Part shown: positions 27,917-38,634 of the stretch, one piece after another
How the letters are laid out: every line of letters starts with the position of its first letter
Position numbering within the stretch: the first letter of the stretch is position 1
From: Aurantiochytrium sp. KH105
Lineage: Eukaryota; Sar; Bigyra; Thraustochytrida; Thraustochytriidae
Assembly: GCA_003116975.1 (NCBI GenBank)
Contig: BGKB01000018.1
Span: 780,716-844,715 of the forward strand
Reading direction: 5' to 3'
Length of the DNA: 64,000 nucleotides
Notes under the pieces: model-generated
The model's database searches: none
What the model was told of the DNA's origin: nothing
Seen by the model: the letters and a program-made list of their open reading frames with translations, nothing else
Translations under genes and position numbers: made by a program

Positions 27917-30900
27917 ATGGCGCGCGGGAGCCCCGCCGAGGTGGGCGTGCACGACGTGCAGCAGCAGGGCTGCCCAGACACCGCCGCCGCGCCGCGGAGC
28001 GGGCCCGGCGCGGACTCGCAAATGGCGGCGGCCTCGCCGATGGCCGCGGAGCACGAGCGCATTCTGCGCAGGAGCCGCGTCCGCAGAGCCCTCCTCGACG
28101 ACGAGCCCCCGCTTGCCGTCCCGGAGCTGCAGTGGTGGCGCCAGGAAGGTCGCGGCGTGCCGGCGCTCTGCGACGCCATGGCCGAAACCCTCGAGGAGAT
28201 CGTCGCGGAGGACGCCAACGTGGACAACGAGGCAGACCTCTCGCGGACGATGCAGCGCGCTTGCATGTGGTTCCAGCACATTATCTGCGCCGAGGCCGTC
28301 GTGTCCACACTGGCGCCCAACACGGCCTGGGCGGAAAGCAGCGCGTTTTGCCACGCGCGCATCCGCGCAGCCACGTCGCGCGAGCCACAGCGCGTCTGTT
28401 CGCGTGCCTTTCGCGCCGGAGACATTGTCTGGAACTGCAAACAGTGCCAGATGGACTCCACGTGCGTCCTCTGCCAAGAGTGCTTTCGAGCATCGGACCA
28501 CGAGGGCCACGATGTCTACTTTTATCACGTCATGACGGACGCCGGCGGCTGCTGCGACTGCGGCGACCCGGGCGCTTGGGACCCTAGCGGCTTTTGCAAC
28601 AAGCACGGCGAGTCAAACGTTCCCGAACCCAAAAATTGGCTTCCGGCCGCCATGGAGGATGCCGCCGTCGCCCTTCTTCGCCGCGTTGTCAACCTCATGG
28701 CTCACTTTGCATCAAGCGGGCGAACCGACCTCATCCTCGAGCCCATTCTTGACGCCATGAAGCAGGGGGCCGTCTTCACTACGTCCCCTTACCGCGAGGA
28801 GCTCACGCGCATCTCCGAGTGCCTTACTTTCGCCGTTGCGCCCCACGCACCGCTTCGCCCACGCGAACCTCGCGAGGAAATGTCCGTACCCGTCCTCATC
28901 AACAACTGGTTCCGTCGTGTTGAAGCTGAAGTAGAAGCTGCCTCCCCGCCACCTGCAGCGGCAGCAACAGCATCAGGGGCGACAGCAACAGCATCAGGAG
29001 CGACGACAGCGGAACCAAGGGCTTTTACGAAACGGAATCAGGCGTCTAAACCTGATCCTTTTGTTTTCGCTTCCGTCACACGGGACAATGTCGCTTTTTG
29101 CCGTGAATTCGTCGAGCAAATGAGCGACACGACCTTTTTCAGAATGTCCGTGCGCAACACGGTGGCGCTTTCGTGCAGTGTCGCGATCGAAGTCATTTCC
29201 TCTTGGCTTCAAATGCTTTGCGGTGATTCCGATTCGTTCACGCGTCTCGCCGCACGGGCGCTCACCGAAGGCCCGCCCACCAACGACGCAGAGCGACAAG
29301 ACATGGAAAATCAAAGCCTCGAATGCACTCTGTTGCCGCTCAAGAACCTCATTGTGCACGACCTCTTCCTCCCAAGCTCCACGAGCAAGTCCCTTCGCTC
29401 AGTGTACATTCGTCTCCTCGTCGACGGCCTCTTCAAATCAAGATTTGCCGTCGCCTTTGCTAAAACCTACCGTCGCAGTTGCGCGGCACGCATTTACCAG
29501 CTCCCCGTGCTCGAGCTTGGTGACACCGACACAATTTTTGGGCTCTCCGTGCAATTTCTCAATCGTCCCAACCATGTCAAGGACCTCGTTAAAAACTACG
29601 GATTCCTCGAGTCCATCCTTAGCAGTCTCAAGAGTACCGTGGAGCACTGTGTCTCGCAGACCAGTCAACGCGGCGGCGAGGCCAACGAAACCGATAATGA
29701 CTCTCACCTCGACTTGCTCAGCCCAGTTCTGACGCATCGCAAGACAAAGTGCATCGTCACCGATCTTACTTACGTTCTGAATGCACCGGGCATGTCGCTT
29801 CGTTTCCTTGCCGCACAACCTCAAGCACTCGGGACGCTCTTTGAGCTCTTTGACCTTCTTTACAATCTCCATACTCAGTCCCGTGTCTGTGCGCCAGAAC
29901 TGCCGATTCGCGACGAACGTTGGGTCCCGGCCTTCAACCTGAGCCTCTCTGTTCTCTCGCTTTTTGTCGACCTCACACGCTACTTTACGTTTGGGCTCAA
30001 GAACCACGCCGTCACCAAGGACAGCCCTTTCGCGTCCTCCATTATTGAGGCGCTAGAGGCCCTCACGGCAGACAAGGAGATCTCTGGACACGGCTCGCAC
30101 GAAGCTGTCACGGTTCGCATTCTCCGCGAATGTGCTGGGCTCACAGCGCAAATTCTCGAAAAGCGCGCCCCCGCCGCGCAAACCGTCGTCTACACGGACA
30201 ATGTTCTAGGCCGCCTGCCTTACGTTGCTTGCGATGTCGCGCACGATCCGGTCACCTTCCATTGCGCTCTTCAGCGTTTCTTTGCGATGGTTTATCACCA
30301 GGCCCTTGCATCGACGCTTGATCCTCGCGGCTACCGCGCGCTCCTCGGCAGTGGATCTTCTGGGTTTTGGCTCGCGCTGATGCGACAACCCCTCAGCGCT
30401 ATCATTATTTCTGCACAGAGCGCGGCGTCCATGTGGTTGCGTAACGAAGACATGGCCTCGCAAGCAATGAACTATCAGGCTTTGCCTTTTGTCTCGGGCG
30501 CCTTTATGGACCTTCGTGCGCTGCAGGCTGCAGCTCTCGAGGTGCCTGGAAACGTCTTTGTCAACTACTTGGTGACTGCCTATGGGTTGAGCAAGTTTTT
30601 CGCCTTTGATCGCATTCACGACACCTGCGAGCCACCGGAAGAGTACGAAGGCTCTCTCGGGGAGCATCTGCTTGAGACGCTTTGCCGCATTGCAACTGAA
30701 CTTCCAGCCCCCACTCCCGCGGCGCTCGAGCGAAGTGGGTTCTCGAAGGAAGACATTCTCGCTGCATCTGACGTGCAACTCCGCCGCGAAATCATCCACC
30801 TTTTGGCAATTCGCAGCGCCAGCTTTAGTGCCATCAATGATACATGTACACACCTTCGCCAAGTCGGTCTGCAGTCTGGGGCAGATCACCTCAAGCGCGT

Positions 30901-33900
30901 TCTCAGAGAAGTTGCCCGCATGAACGGCCACGGAGATGGCCTTCGCCCTGTGGAATACAACCTCAAACCCGAAAGCTGGCTCGAATTCGACCCGCTCTTT
31001 CACCGCCTCTCGCGTCAAGACAAGAGCCAAGCACGAGAGCACTCGCTGACCTTTCGGGTGCGAGAGAACATTTCTAAGCCGTGCTTTCCGGGTGATTCAA
31101 AACCACGTGGCGCCTCGTCGCGAGTCAAGCCCCTTCCCTCTGCGCCTTGGCATACATTTATTCATCCTGCTTATGCTCAAGTACGGACCAAATTGCTCTT
31201 GTGCGACGCGACATTCCTCTTGCTCCATCGTTCGCTCTCGCGTGCCGTAGCAGGACGGGATGCGCAATGCGGAGTCCTCTTTCTTGCCAACGCCATCCAC
31301 CTTTTGTCTCTGCAAGTGCATCTCATTAGAGAAATCAGCGGTGACGATGCAACAGGCCTCGGTGAAGAAGACGAAACGTCGGCAGAAACATCAGCAGGGG
31401 CATCTGCCGCTGGCAAAAACGCCAGCGCAATGGAGACGGCACGAGGCAGCGCAGACGATGAAGCTGGCTTCACTTCAGTTGCTGCAGCCCGGCTGCGCAC
31501 TAACCCTCCATGGTCTCGGTCTGCCGTCCGGCTTGCCCAAAAGGCGACCCCACGCGAGTTTGCTGCCGAGGGGTCGCTCGCGCTGAGCGCTGGCGCCATT
31601 TCTGCAGGGAATGCCGATGCAAGTGTCTCCCTGGCCGAAATTGCATCCTCTGTCGCCAGCGTGGGGGCATCAACAGACGAACCCAAAACGACCCTGGGCC
31701 AATCAGGCTCTTCGCAACTTCTGTGTGCTGCCACGCAGCCTGATCACATGTCATATACCTGGCTTGCGGATACGAGCGCTTCACCCGATGAAATGAACAC
31801 GGACGAGCAAATACACCAGGCCGAACGCGCAGGTTCATCTTCATCGCGGTCCAGCCACGAGAATGGTCGCGACGGCAAAATCGAGGGTCAAGAGGGCACT
31901 TCATGTGCGCATACCACGCACGAGGAGGAAGACGCAGAAGACCACGATGAACACCCGGCAATTAACACGTGCGCCCGCTTTGGCGCTAAAGTCATGACCA
32001 AGGTCGAAGGCTCAGACCAGAGTATCCTTGATTGCTTGCTGAAAATGTGGCATGATGATACAGTGTCCATTGACGAGGCAACGAGAGACGGTGTCCGCTG
32101 GCTTCTTTTTCAACTCAATCGCTTGGATGCAAGCTGCCACAAGCGCATCCGTGCAGAGTTCAAAAGTCGCAAGTCAGAGTCTCTTTCCGAAAAGGAGAAA
32201 CAATCTCGCAAGCGAAAGGCGCAACGGAGCGCGCAGCATGCGCAACGCAATGCCATGTCCGCTATGAAACAGTTTCAGGCAAAGGCTGCGGAGATGTTCG
32301 CCAGCGAAATGGATGACGGATCCGGGGGAGGCGGCTCTTCGGGCCGGCGCGGTGCCAAGGCTTCGGAAGCCGACGAACCCGGACGCGAAGGTGACGCCAG
32401 TTTGAGCGACACAGCTCGCGACACCTGCGAAAAGAAGCAGCGATCCGAAGACTTCATTGATCACATGGACGATGACGAGGATGACGTCGATCTTGCTGGA
32501 GCCTCCGCTACCGCCATGTCGTCTGCGTCGGGTAACGCACATGGGGCAAAGCAGCGCGAGACCTGGCGTGGTCCAGAGTGCGTTGCGTGTCACGAGTGCA
32601 AAGCACTCGATGAGGATTCAACATGCTACATTGGCTTTTTCCACCGCAACGATGTCCATGTTTTGCAACGCGAAGAGACTACTGCGCAAGGTTGGTGCGT
32701 TTCCTGGCCTGCGGGGCCGCCTAATCGCACCATTTTGCAACTTTGCGGGCATGCTATCCACGAGCGCTGTCTGCAGAGCTATCGGGCAGCATCTCAAGCG
32801 GACACTGGTGACGCCCTTTGGATCAATCAGAAACGCCAAGAATTCCTCTGCCCGCTGTGCAAGTCTCTCTCCAACTTTGTCGTTCCTTGCGTTCCAGATG
32901 AGCTTCTTCCCGGTCCCAACGACTTGACACGGAATCCGCCTCCGCGGGTCTCGTTGTCGGCGGCTGCCGCCTGGTTCGCCAAGTATGAAGACATTGAGGA
33001 TGACCTTGACGATGCCGAGGGCGACGGCGGACGCAGCAGTAGTAGTGTCAACAATGACTTTGCGGATCGTGAGATCGACAACATGAGCGATACTGGAAGC
33101 ATGGTACGAAGAGATAGCTCGCACTCGTTTCATTACGGGTCTTCGGGTGACCTTCGGATCAGCAGCGACCTCGGCGGCCACGGAAGTGGCGGCGGTGCCA
33201 TCAGAAGTAGCAGCAGTAGTAACGACCTACTTCTCGCCGCCCCTTGCAGCCCACGGTCTCTTCCGCTCGCCTCTTCGGCATCGTCCGTGTCTTCGGGAGG
33301 TGGAAGACGGCGAGGACTGAGCACCAACAGCTGGCACGGCGGTTCGCCCGTGCGGCCTCGGTCAAGCATGCAGCCTCTCTTCATCATCAAGAACAAGCAC
33401 GAAGCCCTCGATCCGCTCTTGCCGGCCATCAAGAGCATGTGTGATGCTCTCTCTCAGAACGAGGTCGCTCAAGGTAGCCCCAGATCCCGCCGAATGAGCG
33501 AGTCGTTCGCGGCGCAAATGATTGCTACGGCGACACCATCGTCTCCGGCCGAAGCCATGGCCATGCTCGACTCTCTTGCTGTCAACTCGCCGCGCAATCT
33601 AGAGGTTCGCGAGGTCCCATCGGGGCAAAATTTCACCTCGCTCTGCTTTTCCTTTGCTCTCACTGTTATCGCCGAGCAGCGAGCACGCGCAGAACGAAGT
33701 GTCGTACCCAAGGAGCGGCTGCAGAAGCTTGCTCGCCTCTTTCGCGCCTGTCGTGCTGCATTGCTCGCCAACGCAGGTGCCGGACTTCAAGTGTTGCACG
33801 CCGTCCTGCACGAGTCAGTGTCGTCCTCCTCTCGTGAACTGCGCCATCATTGCGTGCTAAATCAGAGTCCAGAGCTCATTCTTGTGCTCTCCTGCCTCTG

Positions 33901-34984
33901 CGATCCTACCCCACAGAGTTGCTGGACCGCAGTGCAAGCGCTTTACACGCTCAAGCTCGCACAAAGTCTTCTCGAGGGTGAGCTTACTGACAAACCATCC
34001 TCGTCGGAAGTCCCGAGCCAAATCTCGAGTGCAAAAAGCGCAGTGGAACTATCGCGCGTCATGCTTGGCAAATTCGAGCGCATGTCGGAGCTGACATCCC
34101 CACGGGCCGTCCAGAGCATCTTGCAAAAGGGCGGCATCCACTCGGCCGGCACAGATCAGGAGAAGATGGAGGCGCATCTAACACTTTTGGCAACCTCGCA
34201 CGTGATGGAATTTTTGCAACTTGCCCAGGTGATGCTCGTAATCAGCACAAACCAAGAGATCGAGACACCCCTTGACCTAGTGCAGTGGCCCAGCTCAGGT
34301 ATTGGCAATGGGGCATTGACTTTGTTCGGCGTCGACATGCCAATGGCAAAGGAGGTTCTGGAGTCCACAGAAATGATGCAGCGGGTATCTTCTTGGTTGG
34401 ATCAAGTCATTGCCTGCGCCCCAAGCTGGGTTCCGCGTCCGCGTATGCAACCCCCGCCGACCTCAGGCGCACCGCGGCCCTTGTCGGTTCGCCAACTTAT
34501 CAGACTGCGGCACTCTTATACAGAACAGTACGTGGAGGTGAACCAGGCCGTTGGAGAGCACGATCCTTCGCATGACCCTGCAATTTGTCTCGTTTGCGGC
34601 CAAATGATGCTCGCAGGTCGCCCTTCTCGAGCCGTGCGCAACCGTCGTCGCGATTCGCGGGGGGAATGCACGCGACACACGGATGAAACGCATGATGGTG
34701 TTGGTGCACTTCTTCTGTTCCGCAGGTCCAGCACTGTGCTGCTCATTCATGGCTCGCACGCTGCCTATTGGGGTTCGCTGTATGTAGACAAGAACGGAGA
34801 TGACCAGCAGGTCGTTCCTTCGCTCCCCATGTTTCTTGACAAGAAGCGCTACGAGCGCGTCGAGCAGCTTTGGGCTGAAAATCGAATTCCCTCTCAAGTT
34901 GCATCCCTTCGAAATACTGGACAGGTCGTGAGCGGCACGAGCCGCAACTATGGACAGGTTGTTATTCGTGCAAATTTTTACTGA
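27917..34984 (+). CDS. UBR-box E3 ubiquitin ligase (N-recognin), UBR1/2/3-like
   Basis: 2355 residues, ATG at 27917 (GCCATGG context). UBR box at about 161-231 starts with RVCSRAFRAGDIVWNCKQC, continues with TCVLCQECF, DHEGHD and CCDCGDPGAW, and ends in GFCNKHG. This zinc fold binds basic N-terminal residues of substrates of the N-degron pathway. The long helical body resembles that of the family. A RING-H2 at about 1555-1648 has CVACHECK, an LCGHAIHERCLQSY helix and FLCPLCKSL. A Ser/Gly/Arg-rich low-complexity block follows (about 1690-1850). The C-terminal region from Cys2224 (CLVCGQM, later HGSHAAYWGSLYVDKNG) matches the conserved C-terminal cap of UBR1/2/3. I could not find the ClpS-like domain that UBR1/2 use for bulky residues, so a UBR3-like role is possible. 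It acts with an E2 in cytosol or nucleus. The stop is 137 bases from the convergent neighbour's stop. Confidence 0.93.
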   Translation: MARGSPAEVGVHDVQQQGCPDTAAAPRSGPGADSQMAAASPMAAEHERILRRSRVRRALLDDEPPLAVPELQWWRQEGRGVPALCDAMAETLEEIVAEDANVDNEADLSRTMQRACMWFQHIICAEAVVSTLAPNTAWAESSAFCHARIRAATSREPQRVCSRAFRAGDIVWNCKQCQMDSTCVLCQECFRASDHEGHDVYFYHVMTDAGGCCDCGDPGAWDPSGFCNKHGESNVPEPKNWLPAAMEDAAVALLRRVVNLMAHFASSGRTDLILEPILDAMKQGAVFTTSPYREELTRISECLTFAVAPHAPLRPREPREEMSVPVLINNWFRRVEAEVEAASPPPAAAATASGATATASGATTAEPRAFTKRNQASKPDPFVFASVTRDNVAFCREFVEQMSDTTFFRMSVRNTVALSCSVAIEVISSWLQMLCGDSDSFTRLAARALTEGPPTNDAERQDMENQSLECTLLPLKNLIVHDLFLPSSTSKSLRSVYIRLLVDGLFKSRFAVAFAKTYRRSCAARIYQLPVLELGDTDTIFGLSVQFLNRPNHVKDLVKNYGFLESILSSLKSTVEHCVSQTSQRGGEANETDNDSHLDLLSPVLTHRKTKCIVTDLTYVLNAPGMSLRFLAAQPQALGTLFELFDLLYNLHTQSRVCAPELPIRDERWVPAFNLSLSVLSLFVDLTRYFTFGLKNHAVTKDSPFASSIIEALEALTADKEISGHGSHEAVTVRILRECAGLTAQILEKRAPAAQTVVYTDNVLGRLPYVACDVAHDPVTFHCALQRFFAMVYHQALASTLDPRGYRALLGSGSSGFWLALMRQPLSAIIISAQSAASMWLRNEDMASQAMNYQALPFVSGAFMDLRALQAAALEVPGNVFVNYLVTAYGLSKFFAFDRIHDTCEPPEEYEGSLGEHLLETLCRIATELPAPTPAALERSGFSKEDILAASDVQLRREIIHLLAIRSASFSAINDTCTHLRQVGLQSGADHLKRVLREVARMNGHGDGLRPVEYNLKPESWLEFDPLFHRLSRQDKSQAREHSLTFRVRENISKPCFPGDSKPRGASSRVKPLPSAPWHTFIHPAYAQVRTKLLLCDATFLLLHRSLSRAVAGRDAQCGVLFLANAIHLLSLQVHLIREISGDDATGLGEEDETSAETSAGASAAGKNASAMETARGSADDEAGFTSVAAARLRTNPPWSRSAVRLAQKATPREFAAEGSLALSAGAISAGNADASVSLAEIASSVASVGASTDEPKTTLGQSGSSQLLCAATQPDHMSYTWLADTSASPDEMNTDEQIHQAERAGSSSSRSSHENGRDGKIEGQEGTSCAHTTHEEEDAEDHDEHPAINTCARFGAKVMTKVEGSDQSILDCLLKMWHDDTVSIDEATRDGVRWLLFQLNRLDASCHKRIRAEFKSRKSESLSEKEKQSRKRKAQRSAQHAQRNAMSAMKQFQAKAAEMFASEMDDGSGGGGSSGRRGAKASEADEPGREGDASLSDTARDTCEKKQRSEDFIDHMDDDEDDVDLAGASATAMSSASGNAHGAKQRETWRGPECVACHECKALDEDSTCYIGFFHRNDVHVLQREETTAQGWCVSWPAGPPNRTILQLCGHAIHERCLQSYRAASQADTGDALWINQKRQEFLCPLCKSLSNFVVPCVPDELLPGPNDLTRNPPPRVSLSAAAAWFAKYEDIEDDLDDAEGDGGRSSSSVNNDFADREIDNMSDTGSMVRRDSSHSFHYGSSGDLRISSDLGGHGSGGGAIRSSSSSNDLLLAAPCSPRSLPLASSASSVSSGGGRRRGLSTNSWHGGSPVRPRSSMQPLFIIKNKHEALDPLLPAIKSMCDALSQNEVAQGSPRSRRMSESFAAQMIATATPSSPAEAMAMLDSLAVNSPRNLEVREVPSGQNFTSLCFSFALTVIAEQRARAERSVVPKERLQKLARLFRACRAALLANAGAGLQVLHAVLHESVSSSSRELRHHCVLNQSPELILVLSCLCDPTPQSCWTAVQALYTLKLAQSLLEGELTDKPSSSEVPSQISSAKSAVELSRVMLGKFERMSELTSPRAVQSILQKGGIHSAGTDQEKMEAHLTLLATSHVMEFLQLAQVMLVISTNQEIETPLDLVQWPSSGIGNGALTLFGVDMPMAKEVLESTEMMQRVSSWLDQVIACAPSWVPRPRMQPPPTSGAPRPLSVRQLIRLRHSYTEQYVEVNQAVGEHDPSHDPAICLVCGQMMLAGRPSRAVRNRRRDSRGECTRHTDETHDGVGALLLFRRSSTVLLIHGSHAAYWGSLYVDKNGDDQQVVPSLPMFLDKKRYERVEQLWAENRIPSQVASLRNTGQVVSGTSRNYGQVVIRANFY

Positions 34985-35121
34985 TAGAACCCCCCAAAGA
35001 ACATAAGTACCTTTTGGAATTTGCACTTTTTGCATTTTATGAACTAAGAAAGCCCCTTGGCCCTTTCTTTGGCTTGGCCTAGGTCTAGAAGTGCGGGTGT
35101 GTCCTTGATGATAAGTTCAAG

Positions 35122-38100
35122 CTAATTGCAGACTGCCGCAGGCTGAGAAAATCGGTAAAGGATATCGAAACCCTGAGCAGGCATGCAAGACTCGGCAAGA
35201 GTACAACCATTGTTGGCGGGCTGGTCGCACTGGCGGAAGCGAATCTTGTTTGTAAAGAGCTCCGGGTAGTCGGCGTACTTGACTGTGATAATGCCGTCGC
35301 ACGGCAAGTTTGTTGAAGGAACGAAAAAGGACTGCACCCAGTCCTCGGCGGACGTATCGTAGTGCTCTACATGAATTCCTTCTGTGCAAGTGTCGTCCGA
35401 AGTGGTGTACGTGGGGTTCGAGAGACAAGTGTTGATGGTGTTCTTCTCGCCAGTTCCGTAGCTCTCCACGTACGAGACAATGCCAAAGGTCTCCTCCCGG
35501 ATATCCGCGTAGCAGTTATCGATCCATCCAGCGACTGACATACCCGAGGGGCGGTTCGAGGAAATTGCCCTGCAGTAGCGTTTGGCCCAGCGTCTTCCAA
35601 TTACGTTGTAGTTGGTTCGGCCATCGACAATGTCATCGTAGCAGGCTTCCGGGGTGTCCTCATTCGTGTTTGCAGTCTGGCACCATTCCGTGATGGCATC
35701 AAGGATCTGAGCCGAGGTCGTGGCAGTGCCAACAAGTGCCTTGGCCATGGTGAGACCCTCACTCCACTGCTGCCAGGTGCATTCCGCGAAGACGCTCCCA
35801 TCAGACGTATTCGTCGGGGTGGAGAGCTGAAAGTCCACGACGCCCTTCGGGCAGTACCCAGTTGAGTCTTCACTTGTGGCGCGCTCCTCGTCGATGTCAA
35901 TGATGTGGTCAATGTTCATGCGGTAGCCAACGACTCCCTTTGCACCACCCTTTTGACCGATCATCTTGAGGCAGGTGATTTGAATGAAGATGCTTTCCTG
36001 GTATGTGAGCTTCCACGTGCGTTCGGCGCCACGGTCAGTGCTGCGCTGGTCGACGGCATCGTAGGAGACGTCTGTGAGAGAATCAGAAAGCTCATCGGAC
36101 CAGCCTGAGCCAGCGTCACCAAAGCACTCAGAGGCAACAAGCGAAACCGTGTCGCCGTCGACGGTAAGCCTGGTCTCGGTGACGACGGCACGCTCTCCGA
36201 GTACGGCGTTGATGGAAAACATGTTGTCAGCGGTTGTGTAGACTTCCATGACGGCTTCACCGGACAAAGGGTTGGCCTGGCAAGGCGAGCCCACAGCCCC
36301 AATATCACTTTGATCGGTCAGCATGCTGGCACGGGTCTCGTTGTAGACGCAATAATTGCCGTCGTGATCCTTTTCAGATTTACACGTGGCCAATTTGATC
36401 GGGCAAGTGGATTCATCACCTGGAATCTCACGACCATCACAAATGATCCATGCATCAATCGCAAGGTTATTACCCGTAGCGGTGAAGGGAGTCATCTCTG
36501 GATCGCCGTAGATGGAGCAGTCGCGGCAGCAGGAATAAGGCTCCTCATTGGGGTTCGCATAGGAGATGTTGATATCGAGGGTAACTCTGTTCTGTCTGTT
36601 CTTGAGCTTCCTGCAGTATGCTTTCTCATCATCGTTGTCCGCGTCACAGTAAGGCCGAACAGTCTCCTGCGTGCGACAGTAGCCCCACTCCGAAAGCTCG
36701 GGTAAGTCGTCTTCATCATCTGGTTCACAACAGGTTTCGCACGTGCCAATCTGTACAAAGTCCTCGGTGGATGACTGACAGACCTGCGGACTCTGGTTCT
36801 CCGCAAATTCTTCGCAATCATAGCAGGTCGGTTCCGGAGCTAGCGTGGGAGCAGGGGTGGGACATTCTTCAATTTGTCTGTATTCGATCTGCGCAGTAAA
36901 TCCGTTTGTTGGGAGGCAGTTGTTGCTCGTCGCGCATTCTGACTGAATCGATTCGCATTGTGCAAGACGGATGGGACGCACCATAAGGTTCGGAAAGACG
37001 GTTCCGTTGACCTTGGCGATGCCATCACAAGGGGGAAGCGTTGACGGAATGAAGAACTCATCCTCCCACGTGGAAGTGTCATCGTTGAACGACTGAACCT
37101 GCACACCAATCTCGCAAGTGTTGGACTTGCTTTCGTTGTACTCAGTAACATCGGCAATGCATTCGGTCGGTGTTTGTGTCGTTGCAGACGTGACCTCGAA
37201 AGAGGGACGATCCTTGACGTACTGGAACCAAGTGAAGTCTTCGATATCCTGCAAGCAGCGAAGGTACCCATCCTCGTCGTAGCCAGACCCGTCTCCGTTC
37301 ATGTTGTCGATCTGACACACAATTTGGGCCCAGCTGAAACCAGACTCCTCGCAGTTCTCTTTGATACGCTCCGCGCATTCCTCGTCGCTACCAATGGCCG
37401 GTGTAACACCAGAATAGTCGTTGTCCTCGCACCACTTGAGCACGTTTGCATCATAATTTTCTTCGACGCAAGTGGGATCGACAAGAGCCTTGCAGGCTTC
37501 GAGGCAGCCTCCAATCTCCATGCGCAGGCATTTGTCATCGTCCTCGATAGAAAGAGTGCCAGTTCCCTTTTCGTCTTCAGAAATGACACCCGTGACGCAA
37601 AAACCAGTGAACTCGTCATCGGGCGAATCTCCAGCAGTCGGGTACCGCAGCGTGACGTCGAGACGGGAGCGCTCGCCGACCGTGCGCTGGCAAAGAATAT
37701 CAGTGAAAACGCTGGCGCCCGTGTTTTGAACGGACCACATGACGCGCTGGGACGACTCTGTGGTCACAGTCCATGTGTCGGGAATGTTGGATGCGTCAGT
37801 GCTCCACACGCTGGCGGAGGTGTCGGCAAGGCAGGCGCTGGCCGTGAGCGAGAATGTCTCCGAGCCAACAGTGAGATCGACCTGTTCTGTGACGCCACGC
37901 TCCCCGAGAACAAGGTTCACCTCGAAGTCATCGCCAGAAAAGAATTCCATGCTGGGAAACTCAGTTCCATCGTACATTCGTGTTGACTGGCAAGGGCTTC
38001 CGTCTGTATCCCATCCCTCCCAGGGGTTATCAGTGCCTTGCCGAGTTCTCTTGACGAATTCACATTTATCACCCCAAGGGTCGAGCTGATTACTGCATCG

Positions 38101-38634
38101 CTGCGGTCCGTGTCTGCAGTTACTTCTCCGACGATCATCACAGACGATCCAATTCGCGCGTGTACCGTCAAAAGATGAGCATCGAGGATCTCCCCAGCAA
38201 AAACATTCACTGCAGCAGGTCTCTTCCGAGGTAACGGCCGAATAGTCAAACGCAAGCTCAATTTCAAGTTCACTCGATTCGGCAGTGCAGCCTGTTCCTT
38301 GCTCGAGGTCGCAGTAGGGAGTGCTGACGATCACTTGACGGCAGGTTTCATCAGTCTGCAAGGCACGAGAATTTAAAGTAGTATCCGAGGGCGCGAGGCC
38401 AAAAAGGCGCCGCGCATCGTCCTGACCGCCAACGAGGTTTGGACAGCACGTTTCGAGAGAGATCACTTCGGATGCAAGCGTCTCGGTGAGAGTGGGAGGC
38501 TCTTCTGTCGATACCTCGCACGCGCTGTTTGGAAATTCAATGTACGTAATGCTACTGGTACAGCCACTGCTTTGAGCAAGAGCTCTGGCTATTGTGGCCA
38601 CGAGCACAATGGCTACCGACGTCGCAAACCTCAT
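35122..38634 (-). CDS. Large secreted Cys-rich two-module protein, paralogue A
   Basis: 1170 residues from the ATG at 38634, chosen because it begins a signal peptide ([20 protein letters not shown]) shared with two neighbouring paralogues; an upstream ATG adds 30 unrelated residues. Two homologous modules follow: N-module to about 588, a short Pro-Thr linker (about 589-603), C-module to the end. Each module has, in order: a TCC/YC Cys cluster; CxxW/YGDP (Trp-Gly-Asp-Pro near 147, Gly-Asp-Pro at 710); W-I-x-C-D-x-R; GSPCQ; LGER.V...L.V....SL; a Cys-x-(R/K)-(T/M) strand; GFC/GYC.x.G; a helical Cys region with KALV; and a closing Cys-rich block (PCDGI, RxRQCxx, SCMPAQGF or NCLPTNGF). GDP...F.G faintly recalls von Willebrand type D modules. 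Probably extracellular or cell wall. Most divergent N-module of the three. Confidence 0.88.
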   Translation of the reverse strand: MRFATSVAIVLVATIARALAQSSGCTSSITYIEFPNSACEVSTEEPPTLTETLASEVISLETCCPNLVGGQDDARRLFGLAPSDTTLNSRALQTDETCRQVIVSTPYCDLEQGTGCTAESSELEIELAFDYSAVTSEETCCSECFCWGDPRCSSFDGTRANWIVCDDRRRSNCRHGPQRCSNQLDPWGDKCEFVKRTRQGTDNPWEGWDTDGSPCQSTRMYDGTEFPSMEFFSGDDFEVNLVLGERGVTEQVDLTVGSETFSLTASACLADTSASVWSTDASNIPDTWTVTTESSQRVMWSVQNTGASVFTDILCQRTVGERSRLDVTLRYPTAGDSPDDEFTGFCVTGVISEDEKGTGTLSIEDDDKCLRMEIGGCLEACKALVDPTCVEENYDANVLKWCEDNDYSGVTPAIGSDEECAERIKENCEESGFSWAQIVCQIDNMNGDGSGYDEDGYLRCLQDIEDFTWFQYVKDRPSFEVTSATTQTPTECIADVTEYNESKSNTCEIGVQVQSFNDDTSTWEDEFFIPSTLPPCDGIAKVNGTVFPNLMVRPIRLAQCESIQSECATSNNCLPTNGFTAQIEYRQIEECPTPAPTLAPEPTCYDCEEFAENQSPQVCQSSTEDFVQIGTCETCCEPDDEDDLPELSEWGYCRTQETVRPYCDADNDDEKAYCRKLKNRQNRVTLDINISYANPNEEPYSCCRDCSIYGDPEMTPFTATGNNLAIDAWIICDGREIPGDESTCPIKLATCKSEKDHDGNYCVYNETRASMLTDQSDIGAVGSPCQANPLSGEAVMEVYTTADNMFSINAVLGERAVVTETRLTVDGDTVSLVASECFGDAGSGWSDELSDSLTDVSYDAVDQRSTDRGAERTWKLTYQESIFIQITCLKMIGQKGGAKGVVGYRMNIDHIIDIDEERATSEDSTGYCPKGVVDFQLSTPTNTSDGSVFAECTWQQWSEGLTMAKALVGTATTSAQILDAITEWCQTANTNEDTPEACYDDIVDGRTNYNVIGRRWAKRYCRAISSNRPSGMSVAGWIDNCYADIREETFGIVSYVESYGTGEKNTINTCLSNPTYTTSDDTCTEGIHVEHYDTSAEDWVQSFFVPSTNLPCDGIITVKYADYPELFTNKIRFRQCDQPANNGCTLAESCMPAQGFDILYRFSQPAAVCN

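Noticed and set aside
36300-38300. Pathogen effector (RxLR-like) interpretation of the RRLF/RRLL segment near the N-terminus of the secreted paralogues
   Set aside because: The motif is RRL(L/F)G rather than RxLR, lies about 75 residues past the signal peptide in large Cys-rich proteins, and no other effector feature is seen.
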